From Combretum micranthum (Eukaryota; Streptophyta; Magnoliopsida; Myrtales; Combretaceae), in assembly GCA_024138025.1 (NCBI GenBank), contig JAMXBD010002789.1, positions 99,179 through 163,178 on the forward strand: a DNA stretch of 64,000 nt, read 5' to 3'. How positions within the stretch are numbered: position 1 is the stretch's first letter; every line of letters starts with the position of its first letter. Shown piece after piece: positions 12,593-21,831 of the stretch. The notes beneath the pieces are model-generated. The model saw nothing but the letters and a program-made list of their open reading frames with translations. It ran no database searches and was not told the DNA's origin. A program made the position numbers and the translations under genes.

Positions 12593-12987
12593 GCCAAAGG
12601 CATAACCAAAAACTCATAGTGCCCATATCTGGTTCGAAAAGCTGTTTTTGGCACATCTTCAGGCTTAATTCTGAGTTGATGATAACCCGATCTCAAGTCA
12701 ATTCGGGAGAAAACGGTAGCCCCTTGTAATTGATCAAACAAATCATCAATACGCGGCAAAGGATATTTGTTCTTTATTGTTACTTTATTCAACTCTCTAT
12801 AATCAATACACAACCTCAGCGAATTATCCTTTTTCCTTACAAATAAAACAGGGGCTCCCCAAGGAGAAACACTAGGTCTGATAAAACCTTGCTCCAATAA
12901 TTCTTGCAATTGTTTCTTTAATTCCCGTAGTTCAAGTGGAGCCATTCTATATGGTGCCTTTGAGATTGGTTCGGTACCAGGTACCAA
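12589..12987 (-). CDS. pol: E1 pol: N-terminal part of reverse transcriptase
   Basis: Contains the conserved RT entry region: [15 protein letters not shown], then [49 protein letters not shown] and [17 protein letters not shown]. The frame ends at a TGA created by loss of one T in the conserved MPFGLTNAP block near 12590; the rest continues in the 10124-12592 frame. The true frame starts upstream in pro/pol, so the methionine at 12987 is only where the open stretch begins. A one-base assembly error would explain the break as well as a mutation. Confidence 0.9.
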   Translation of the reverse strand: MVPGTEPISKAPYRMAPLELRELKKQLQELLEQGFIRPSVSPWGAPVLFVRKKDNSLRLCIDYRELNKVTIKNKYPLPRIDDLFDQLQGATVFSRIDLRSGYHQLRIKPEDVPKTAFRTRYGHYEFLVMPLA

Positions 12988-13427
12988 ATCAATTCCAAAA
13001 TCAATTTCCCGTTTTGGTGGTAAATTATAACTTTTCCGGAAAACATCAGAAATTCCTTTACTACCAAAATTTCCGCAAGATTATCTTCTTTCCTTTCTCC
13101 CTCAGAAGCATACAGAAAGTTTGAATCCCATTGACGGTGTCCATTACTTAACATTAGTTCAAATGAACTAATTCCTTTTGTTGTGGAATCACCAATCCTC
13201 CAATAAAAACGACTCGGGATCCATTTGCAGCTTGAAATTTATTTCTTTCTCTGGCAATCAATTGTAACTTTTGTTTTGGTCATCCAATTCATGCCCAAAA
13301 TTACTTCATATTATTTATTCCAATACTATCAAATCAGTAGTAGTATCATGATCTGTAATTTAAGGGAACAATCCTTAATTACTTCCTTAGAATTCACAAT
13401 ACTACCAGTTGGATCTTCACACTAAAA

Positions 13428-13556
13428 CTTCCTGGAATCACTGTTGTGGGCATCCCGGTTCGTTTTGCTGCCTTGGGAGTGATGAAAGAGTGTGTAGCAC
13501 CAGAATCAAACAAGGCATAGACGATATGATTTGCTATGGAAATATTTCCTGAATTA
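13428..13556 (-). pseudogene. pro: E1 aspartic protease, partial and frameshifted
   Basis: The minus strand encodes ALFDSGATHSFI followed by TPKAAKRTG, the active-site region of a retroviral-type aspartic protease; the D-S-G-A codons are at 13496-13507. The rest of the domain, down to about 13000, is broken into several frames by small indels. The position between the gag zinc knuckles and RT is the expected one. Confidence 0.75.
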
Positions 13557-13835
13557 ACGAATTATGTAAAGTTATTCAAAACGGAAACTATTAGTGTTTT
13601 CTATTATCAACCTAAATCAACTTAACAAGTCTAATTTACTACTAGGGCTTTACCTCTAAGAATATTGAAATTCCTACTTTAGTAAAAGAAAAGAGTTTAA
13701 CTTAGATATATACCTGCAATAAGTCCGGAAGAATAAACATCTTCATGATCCATTCCAGTCAATTCTGGGATTTGATCCTCATCATAACCACAATCCCAAG
13801 TAGTTTCAAGATTGAATAGTCGTCCTCCAGAACGA

Positions 13836-15112
13836 TTACTTGTCCTCCATTCTTCCTTTCAGCAGAATTACTTCCTGTACCAATTCTGGTTTGATTGCAT
13901 TCATCTGTCTTTTTGGGCAAGTGTTAGAGAAGTGCCCAGTTTGTTTACAAATGAAACAAGTAGTAACTGGTTTCTTTGGACAATCATTAATCAAATGCGT
14001 AGCATCTCCACAGAAATAACATTTATTCCTCAATTGGGGGCAAGACCTTGGTTTATGGTCTCCATTGCATTTCCAGCATTTGACATCCTGACTATTTCTG
14101 CTCTTCTTACCAGAGTAGGGCCTTTGAAATGGGTTTCTTAAATCTATTTTTGAATCTTGGCCCTTCAAATGGTCTTCTTCCGAACACATTCACCTTTTTT
14201 TCTTCTTGCTTACTTTTTCTTTTTCTAGCATTCTCTAACACCCGAGCTTTCTCCACCAAAGCCTGATAGGTGTTAACTCCAAATTCTTCTAATCTACACC
14301 TCATATCTTCATCCAACCCACTGAGAAAAACTTGCATTTTTAACTCCTCACTATTTCGGTAAGACTCAGGGGCATGTTGTAATAACTTGCTGAATTCAGT
14401 TTCATATTGATCGATGGGGCGTCCTTGCTGGAAATATGCAAGAAATTAGCACTGTATTGCACTTTCAAACTTGTTGGAAAATATTCTTTTAAAATTCTTG
14501 TCGAAAAATTTCCCAGGCTATTGGATTTACCAAATCCCTTTTCTCGATTCCCACCAAGTACGAGCACGAATTTGAGCATATAGGTACCATATTCAGTCTT
14601 CAAATTTTCTGGTACCTCAAAAGCAGCAAAAGATCTCTCCACTTGGCTAACCAGTCTTCGGCCTCATCTGGCTGGCCGTAGGATCCATCAAAATACCTGT
14701 TGCATTTAATAAACTCAGGTAACATGCTCCTATATGGTCTTGGTGGTAGTGGAGGCAGTGGAACTGGATCAACTGGAATTTCTGGAGGTGGTACTGGTGC
14801 CGCTGGGGCTACTGGAATCACCGGAGGTGGTGGTGCTGGTGCTGGTGCTGCTGGAGCTACTGGGATCACCGGGGGTGGTGGTACTGGTACTGCTGGGGCC
14901 GGAGCTTGCGGACCTCCTTGTGCTAAAGCTCCAACTATATCTGCCAAACGAGCAATGGCAGCCAAAACTTCATCAGATCTATCTTGCCTTGGAGGCGGCG
15001 GTGGTGCATCTTGTTCGGGCGGAGCTGCTTGAGGTTCAGGATCTCTATGAAAAACATAAGTACGACGTGGGGGTCGTCCACGACCTCTTCCGGATGGTCT
15101 GTTCATCAACAT
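13836..15112 (-). pseudogene. gag: E1 gag, frameshifted
   Basis: A real ATG at 15112 starts an Arg/Gly-rich N-terminus, then Pro/Ala-rich linker repeats (about 14730-15000) and the start of the capsid domain (FDGSYGQPDEAEDWLAKW). Frame changes occur near 14640 and within 14340-14600. The capsid end (FLSGLDEDMRCRLEEF) is in a third frame at 14107-14337. The nucleocapsid part, 13836-14189, carries three zinc knuckles: CWKCNGDHKPRSC, CYFCGDATHLINDC and CFICKQTGHFSNTC. The domains are well preserved, so the breaks look recent or artefactual. Confidence 0.85.
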
Positions 15113-15599
15113 GAAGAAGAAAATTTCTCGTATAATTAATAAATATAAACAATATATTATTAAAACAAAATTTCAATAAAGTATTAACATTATATACACA
15201 ATCGTACAAAGAAAATAGCAAAAGTTATACTTCTATTAACTTTTAGTCAAGTTAGATACACTGATAAGGTAGTTGCCTCCTTTAGGACAACTCTTACAAG
15301 TGGTTCTTATATACAAAAGATCACACAACTATTTACATGGAATCTTAATACATGTTTTCCTATTCTCAAAAGACATCAAAGGAAAACCACAGGGAGATAT
15401 TATCTAAGTCAATACACCGTCAACCCTGGATACATAAGATTCCCAAAAAGAATTCCCCCAAAATACATCAAAACCCTAATAGCAACCTAGCCTTAACTAT
15501 GAGGAATAATCATGGATGATTTCTATATATACACCAAAAGTGAAATCATTTCCGACTATTCCTTCCATCTACTGCTAACTATAAGGGCTGTGCTCATCA
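15113..15599. other. E1 spacer between the extra ORF and gag
   Basis: About 490 bp of AT-rich sequence with no long frame on the element strand. It may hold the 3' untranslated part of the extra ORF transcript or an intron; no clear signal decides. Confidence 0.5.
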
Positions 15600-16650
15600 T
15601 CACACTCCATCTACTGGAGGTAAAGTCCGAGGTGGACTGTCTGAAGAAGCGATGCTAGATGAACCGTCCTCAGAGTCTGGAGCAAAGAAACCCGAAGTAT
15701 CAAGTAAAGAAGGGTCAGCTATAGTATCCGTAGACATGGGAGGCTGAACATCAGCAACAGCTGCATCCCCTGTAAAAACCAAGTCCCCAACATCCTGTGG
15801 TGGCAGAAAAGGCTCCTGAACAAAAGGGAAACTATCATCTCCGGCAGGAAATAACTCAATGGAAAGCTCCTGAAATGTCATAGGCAACGACTCCAAAGGA
15901 GACATGACACTCTCGGCAAACTGCCAAGCCTGCTGAACAGCCTCAGGTGTCTCATCCTCTATCTGAACACCAACCTGAGAGACAGGCTCCCATATCGGCT
16001 GATACACAGGGTCCATAATAGACTGAGGCGGGGGTCCCAAAAGGCGGAGGTATCGGTGGTAACGGAAAGTCCCACGTCGGTACGATCTGTCCTGCCAGTG
16101 CTGATAAGGTGGGAAAATCATCTGCTGCTGCTAAAGAATATCCTCCAGTATCAGGTCCCACTGGTGGTGGATGCGTAGTCGGTATCCATCGCTGTGCATA
16201 TGCTGAAAAAACTCCCGCATGATGGGCAGCCATCATAGCCTGGTGATCTCTACAGAAATCTCTAGCATATGCTAACTCTGGACTCATCTGTACCCAAGTC
16301 CTAAAATCAGGTCTGCCGGGTGGTGTCCCAGGGCCAACTAAGAATATCACATCCTCAAATGGCACTCCCTCATGTCCAAATAAAAGTGCCACCTCCTCAA
16401 GAACATACATAGTCTCAATATCAGTCAGACGTCCAGCGGATGTATGAAACTGCAGCTTAAGCATCCTATCATGCCATTCACCCCACAATCCTGCTCGCCA
16501 CCAAGTAATAACTGTATCTATATCCTTAGGCCTCCCGTATAGAGCAAGATCCTCGCAAAGAACACGAAGTCTATGACGATAGGAAATCAGACTCTCTTCA
16601 GGTTGAAGACGGAAAGTGATCCACTCATCCCGAACTTGAAGATAAGATTT
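15600..16650 (-). CDS. E1 extra ORF upstream of gag, main exon (unknown, weakly capsid-like)
   Basis: In element sense this lies between the primer site and gag, where most Ty3/gypsy elements have only a leader. The frame is open from 16650 (after a TTTTTTGTAG acceptor) to 15952, about 233 codons, and continues in a second frame from about 16040 to the stop at 15600 after one probable indel in a GGGGG/CCC region. That gives about 350 codons. The first part (LQPEESLISYRHRLRVL, then a Trp-rich WWRAGLWGEW block) loosely resembles the C-terminal half of a capsid domain. The second part is acidic and Pro/Ser-rich. No zinc knuckle, protease or enzyme motif is seen. There is no in-frame ATG before about 16460, which fits a spliced start. 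Confidence 0.6.
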
Positions 16651-16746
16651 CTACAAAAAATAAGAAAAAGAAAAGAAAACTAACTTAGTTCTTTATTTTC
16701 CATAAATATATCTATAAAATATAATTCTATAATTACTATATATTAC

Positions 16747-16821
16747 CCACTCGGTTATACCCCACTCATCTCTCAGTAAGGTTTGTTTTCTTACTTCTAA
16801 GGTCTGATTAAGCGCCAATGC
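16747..16821 (-). CDS. Putative upstream exon of the E1 extra ORF
   Basis: Immediately after the primer site a 25-codon open stretch (LEVRKQTLLRDEWGITEW at its end) runs to a donor GAGTGG|GTAATA at 16746. A 96-nt AT-rich interval with GT...AG ends separates it from the main exon at 16650. Both junctions are phase 0, and the joined frame stays open. The start of this exon and its ATG are not identified; the frame is closed by a TAA just before 16821. Confidence 0.45.
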
Positions 16822-16830
16822 TTAAACACC

Positions 16831-16842
16831 GCTCTGATACCA
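16831..16842 (-). promoter_or_regulatory. E1 primer binding site (tRNA initiator Met)
   Basis: TGGTATCAGAGC on the minus strand is the classic 12-base complement of the 3' end of plant initiator methionine tRNA. It lies 9 bases inside the 5' LTR and fixes the element orientation. Confidence 0.95.
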
Positions 16843-17239
16843 ATCCAAAACTGTCACGCCCCGAGGGTATCTTAGACGGGACAGTTCCGCCATACACAAT
16901 ATCCGGCTTAAGATTTAAATCATAAATCTCTTAAAGCCATAAATATTGTGCAGAAGCGTATCCTGAATAGATAACCACAGGGTTTGATAGTACCAGATTA
17001 GCCATATAAAATACAACTAATAGTCTCAAAACTAACTTAATAACTACTGCAGAAATATAACATTAAAAGAAAAGTAGTTTAAGAGTGTATACAACAAAGC
17101 AGTTGGGTTACTGATCCTATAAATATTACAATCCTGTTTCAAAGATTTATTTAAAAACCCCTCCCAGGAAAAAGAAGAAGGAACTCTCTTCAACCCTCGT
17201 ATCCTTCCCTCAAAACCCTGAATCCAAAGGGGAGCTAAC

Positions 17240-17278
17240 CTGAGGGTAGCCTCGTCCTGACTGGTACCAAAGATAGTC
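17240..17278 (-). other. Putative second coding leader exon of E1
   Basis: Minus strand: acceptor TATTGTCACAG, then 39 nt beginning GACTATCTTTGGTACC, then a donor CTCAG|GTTAGC. Joined to ATGGACAG at the end of the micro-exon, it reads M-D-R-T-I-F-G-T-S-Q-D-E-A-T-L without a stop, and the length (13 codons) keeps the phase. The matching exon of solo LTR 1 reads similarly. Splicing is inferred from consensus sites only. Confidence 0.4.
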
Positions 17279-18026
17279 CTGTGACAATAAACTGTAAGGG
17301 AGTGAGCGACCACAGGCTCAGCGAGTTATATTCCTCACACTATACCATTCAAGCAAGTTATTAATTCAAACATATGCAATGCAAACAATCAAGTGAACAA
17401 ATATATATAGCCAACCGGTAACCATATACATATTCGGATTTGCGCCCTCCGAATCCGGGGTTGGGGTACATCCACTCATCAGCACCCAGATTAATATACT
17501 TCGGGAATCAAATTTCTCAAGAAAACTTTTTATATATCAAAATAATATACATATAACAACATCCCAGTGAAGTAATAAATCCGAAACAATGACCCGGCGC
17601 GATTCTAGGAGAAGGGCCGTCTCCCCAGGACGACTTAGTTCCCATTCCCCTAGAACAAGGCCCATGGTACACACTAGGTATATACCACTTCGGTCCTCCA
17701 TGTTCACCATCCTCACGGGACAGTGCGGCCCATCCGGATCAAGGTGTAGTGGTGATGGCCTTCTACGTGCATGAATGCTATGCATGAACGTATTCAATTA
17801 TTATGTCAGATTGTTTTATATTTATTTACTTGGTGTGCAAACAAGTTCATACACTTTCATTTCTATTCTATAGCATCCAATGGGTTAGAATATACTTACA
17901 ATATTTTATCAACCAATTCAAGTAACCACAGTCACAGTTTATTTCCCAACCCCTTAATATTTGATTACATGATTAATTCTATTCTACAACCACAATCAAG
18001 TATAGAGATCATAGGAATATACTCAC

Positions 18027-18089
18027 CTGTCCATATTTCTTGTCAGTCGTAATAGTCAACAGGCAGATCAAGCTCAGAGTCAGAATCAC
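18027..18089 (-). other. Putative LTR leader micro-exon of E1 (5' LTR)
   Basis: Minus strand: acceptor CTTATATTCAG before 18089, then two bases, 14 codons (DSDSELDLPVDYYD) and TGA, then 10 bases and ATGGACAG directly against a consensus GTGAGT donor (18026-18021). The segment is 63 nt. The same arrangement is found in four other LTR lineages of this window, with conservative amino acid changes and synonymous codon changes. Confidence 0.55.
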
Positions 18090-18873
18090 CTGAATATAAG
18101 TAAAGATGGAAATATACTATAAGAATTGACTAAAAACATCTAATATATAAATATATATATATCTCTACTACAGACTTCCTATATTCTGGAATCTATTACT
18201 AAAACCTTATATAGCTAATAAAATCGATTTAACGTAGATTATACGTACAAACGTAGTTTACTAATTATTTTTGAGCTATATGAAATATAAGCAAAATAAT
18301 AATAGTATCCAAATAAATAAAAATATCATTATTAAGGATAAAGAAAATTTTAATCAAGTAACCTAAGTAATTAAACATATAGATATATATATATATATGT
18401 ATTGAAAGGTTAAAGGAAATAATTTAATAAACACGAATAATAATAATAATAAACAATAATAATAATAATAATAATATAATAATAATAATACCATATTTAA
18501 GTCTATGTATATATAAGCATATAAAAACAAATAGATTAACATACTTATATTATATTAATAATTTAATTCTTATATATATAAAGCATAAATATAATATATA
18601 TAACAAGAAATATATATATCCTATAGTATATATAAGTATGAATATATAAATATATAGCATATAAGGGCTTATACATATACATATATACATAGACAAATTA
18701 TTTAAGTATATAATATATACATATATACATATACCTATCGTATATTATATATCATACACATATATACATATATACTAATCATATATATATATAACATATA
18801 CATATACATATATATATATCTCCATAAGAAGCAGCAGAGCTGCTTTGGGAAGGAGAGGCAGCGTGGCCGCTGC

Positions 18874-19070
18874 CGCTCGAGCGCTCATCTGGAGCGCCTG
18901 CTCGAGCGCTGCTGAGCGCTCGCTGGGCGCTCTTTCAGCGCTCCTTGAGCGCTCGCTGAGCGCTCTGAGCGCTGGAGCGCTGCTCGAGCGATAGCTCGAG
19001 CCCTCCATGAGCGCTCGCTGAGCGCTTCTGAGCGCTCAGCTTGAGCGCTCCATGCGCGCTCGCTGAGCGT
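18874..19070. repeat. AGCGCT palindromic array in the E1 5' LTR
   Basis: Second copy of the CpG-rich array, with a rearranged middle (GAGCGCTGGAGCGCTGCTCG around 18966-18985) absent from the other LTR. Units have been gained or lost since insertion. Confidence 0.85.
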
Positions 19071-19308
19071 TGCCCAGCGAAGACAGAGCAGGGGGCTCTG
19101 TCAGAGAGCGGTGGTGCGGGTGTGTGTGTTTTGGGTGATGCTGGGGCGACTGATGTGGTGCGGTGGGGTGCTGTGGGGTGCTGGGGCAGTGCGGTGGTGT
19201 GCTGGGATGGTGCGACGAGGAAGAAGAAGAAGAAAAACAGAGGAGGAAGAAGAAACAGAGGAAGAAGAAGAAGAAAAAGAAGAAGAAGAAGAAGAAACAG
19301 AGGAGCTC

Positions 19309-19311
19309 ACC
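19309..19311 (-). promoter_or_regulatory. Predicted first splice donor of the E1 leader
   Basis: CCGAAGAAAG|GTGAGC on the minus strand, about 120-150 nt downstream of the likely transcription start. The pyrimidine-rich stretch before it has no ATG, so a first exon ending here would be untranslated. Confidence 0.4.
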
Positions 19312-19454
19312 TTTCTTCGGACCACTGCTCCTACGGAAGAAGAAAGAAGATCAAAAGAAAAGAAAAGAAAATGAAACAAAGAAGGAAAGAAACAGAGGAA
19401 ATCCAAAACGAAAGAAAAAGAAAGAAAAGGAGGAGAAGGAAACCGCAGCTTAAG

Positions 19455-19475
19455 TATATATATATATATATAAAT
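19455..19475 (-). promoter_or_regulatory. TATA region of the E1 5' LTR
   Basis: An alternating TATATA run followed in element sense by CTTAAGCTGCGG and a long C/T-rich leader. This is the best candidate for the U3 promoter; the start of transcription would fall near 19425-19440. Confidence 0.5.
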
Positions 19476-19928
19476 CCAAAGTCAAAGGGAGCTTGTGGTC
19501 AACAAACCCAACTGTCAGACTTATCCTTCGCAATTATCTTATATAAATATATATATGTAATAAAATAATTGCAACATGGATCTTCTTAAATTTCTTGTTG
19601 ACTAATTGTCTCGGAAAATTTTAATCCAAAAATAAGGAATATCCCATTTAAACAAAATAGCACGGTCTAAATTTTTAATAGTAAATCGAATAATATTATT
19701 ATCGTATAAGATCAAATATTCAGACAACATTCGGACAAGGAATTTATAAATAAAATCTTTAATTAATACTGTTTAGAGTAGATTCATAATTGAATAAAGA
19801 AAAATTAATTTATGAAGAAGTTTATACTTAATTTGATAAATAAAAATAAAATAAAATAATCAAAATAATAATTAAAATTATCAAAACAATTTAAGAAATC
19901 AGAAATCGGAAATTTTTCGGAGCTCACA

Positions 19929-20237
19929 GACATTAAAAGAGTGGAAGAGCCTTTATAGTCCTATCGATGAGACCATCTAAAAAATCAATTAACTGTTAAA
20001 TTAAATATAATAATGGAAACATTTATAATTTTAGTGGCGAGAATATGATTGAGTTTGATGTAAACCATTGGATAGCCGATGAGACTGATCTCATCACAAT
20101 TAATGATGTGACCATAGAACTTTCCAGGAAGTATTTAGGAGCACGAAAATTTTAATTAGGTATAAAATTGAACTTTTTAAAATTCAAGTACTTAATTGAT
20201 CATTTTCTCAAAGTTCTCAAATTGGGCATTACCCCTT
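19929..20237. mobile_element. Right half of the inverted-repeat element interrupted by E1
   Basis: Its outer arm (about 20130-20237) is the inverted match of 6935-7045. Between the arm and E1 there is about 200 bp of unique AT-rich sequence. No coding capacity. Confidence 0.6.
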
Positions 20238-21461
20238 TTATTTTTATTAATATTTAATTTAGAATTGTTAACATACTATGTGAGAAGATAATACATTTTG
20301 TTTATATTTTAGCAAGTCCCTAAATAAACCTTTTTTTCTATGTAGTTTTTTTCCAAATGAATTTAAAAATACCTCCACACTAATGCCGCATTTGATGTAT
20401 ATCAAACGAAACTAAGGGGGAAAAAAAGTAACCAAATATGGAAAAAAAAGAAGAAAATAATAACAAAACTACGCAAACAAGGATAAGTCTGATAAACCAA
20501 TCATTTAAATGATCAAACGAAAGCGAAGTAAGGTTAACTTTTTTTTTTAATTTTTAAATCTATTTAAAGGATAGTTTTGGTTGGTTAATTTGTTTTAATC
20601 TACTTAATTTTCAAAGAGCTAGAAATTTTTAACTCTATTATCAACCCACTAAAATATATTTGCTATTTACTAAGTCTTCTAAATCCCTCCACTCATATCT
20701 TATCAAAACGTTATAGTAGAAATAACGGTTTTAGTTCATTGTTTTATAAGTGGTAAATATTAATTAATAATTATGCTAGATAATTTGAAAAGGAAATGTT
20801 TAATTTGTGGATAGGTGAGTTAACTCATTTAATCCAAGAAGCTTCAAATTGGTTTGGTTGATAATTGACTCCTTTAACCATTAACACCTTCTAGGGGAGA
20901 AAAAGAGAAAATAAGAGAGAGACTGAATTGGATTGCAAAATATTAATTAATGTATTAACAGTCCTTTCACTTGATATGTATAGCTATTCACTCATTCTTA
21001 TTCGATATAAAGCTGATATTATTTTAGGACATTCACTTGAAAGGAATGATAATTCATAATAAATTGTTATTTATGTAAAATGATGAATACTAATTCGTGT
21101 CTTTAACTAATGAATTATCATCTATTTTTCAATTTTGTCATATATACCCTATCTTGAAAATAATACTTACATACAAGGGGTATTATAGATATTTTACTTT
21201 TACTATAATAATTACTTGTTTTACATTTTATACCAAGTGAACATTGTAATAGTCATTACAACTCTATTTTATTCCATTTGAATTGGAATTTCATTCTATT
21301 CTTATTCCATTCAGTGAAGTGACGGGTAGTAAATAAGTTAGAATGGTCAACCATTTAGTCTATCCTATTATAAGTTAGAGTAAATTGGCTTGTAATTTAG
21401 CATGAAAATATAATGATGATTCTGACTTGGTGTTTGGTAACCTTCACTATATACTTTTTTT
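20238..21461. other. AT-rich intergenic DNA with small transposon-like remnants
   Basis: No gene seen. A block around 20960-21330 with CACTTCACTG-type ends resembles a block at about 29430-29730 (CACTTCGCTGAATGAATAAG against the complement of 21285-21325), suggesting two remnants of one MITE family. Confidence 0.4.
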
Positions 21462-21831
21462 GGGTTAATGACAAAAATGGTAAGTTTTCGCAAAAAAAAA
21501 ATTGGGTATCTAAAGTTTGGTTTTCAACAATTTGATATATAAACAAAGTTTTTATTGACTTTTTTATTCATATATGAAGTTTGGTTTTAATTTTTGATAC
21601 TAGAACAAAGTTTTTTTTTTTTTTTTTTATATCTGAACAAGTGAAACGAGGTATATAAAAATTGCAAAAAAAGGTTTGTTCATATATCAAAATTGTTAAA
21701 ACCAAAATTCAGGTATGAAAAAAAATCAATAAAAGCTTTGTTCAAGTACCAAAATATTTAAAATCAAATCTGGGTACCTAATTATTTTATTTGCAAAAGT
21801 TTAAGTACCATTTTTATCATTATCCTGCTCT
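21462..21831. repeat. Foldback (inverted-repeat) element
   Basis: GGGTTAATGACAAAAATGG at the left end is mirrored by CCATTTTTATCATTATCC at the right. The arms extend for more than 150 bases with a T-rich centre. No coding capacity; a MITE-like foldback. No target duplication could be defined. Confidence 0.65.

Larger units (their letters stand above)
7088..19928 (-). mobile_element. E1: nearly complete Ty3/gypsy chromovirus (Tekay/Del-like)
   Basis: Two 3.0-kb LTRs bound a 6.7-kb interior and the whole is flanked by the duplication GACAT (7083-7087 and 19929-19933). Element sense is minus. The order is LTR (16852-19928), primer site, extra ORF with an intron, gag, protease, RT, RNase H, integrase, chromodomain, polypurine tract, LTR (7088-10128). 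The chromodomain at the end of integrase and the very long LTRs point to the Tekay/Del chromovirus group, though lineage assignment is from memory. The first 320 bp of the two LTRs differ at only about two bases plus one short indel, so insertion is recent. Single-base frameshifts break gag, protease and RT. E1 inserted into a small inverted-repeat element. Confidence 0.93.
16852..19928 (-). repeat. 5' LTR of E1 (element sense)
   Basis: Same TG...CA ends as 7088-10128 and next to the primer site. In element sense it contains about 490 bp of U3, a long TATATA box, a pyrimidine-rich leader, the AGCGCT array, AT-rich and TAA tracts, and two putative leader exons. Most of its length is therefore probably transcribed R/U5 rather than promoter. 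Confidence 0.93.

Noticed and set aside
14700..15114. Plus-strand Gly-rich and Val/Leu-rich frames
   Set aside because: Antisense shadows of the Pro/Ala-rich linker of E1 gag.
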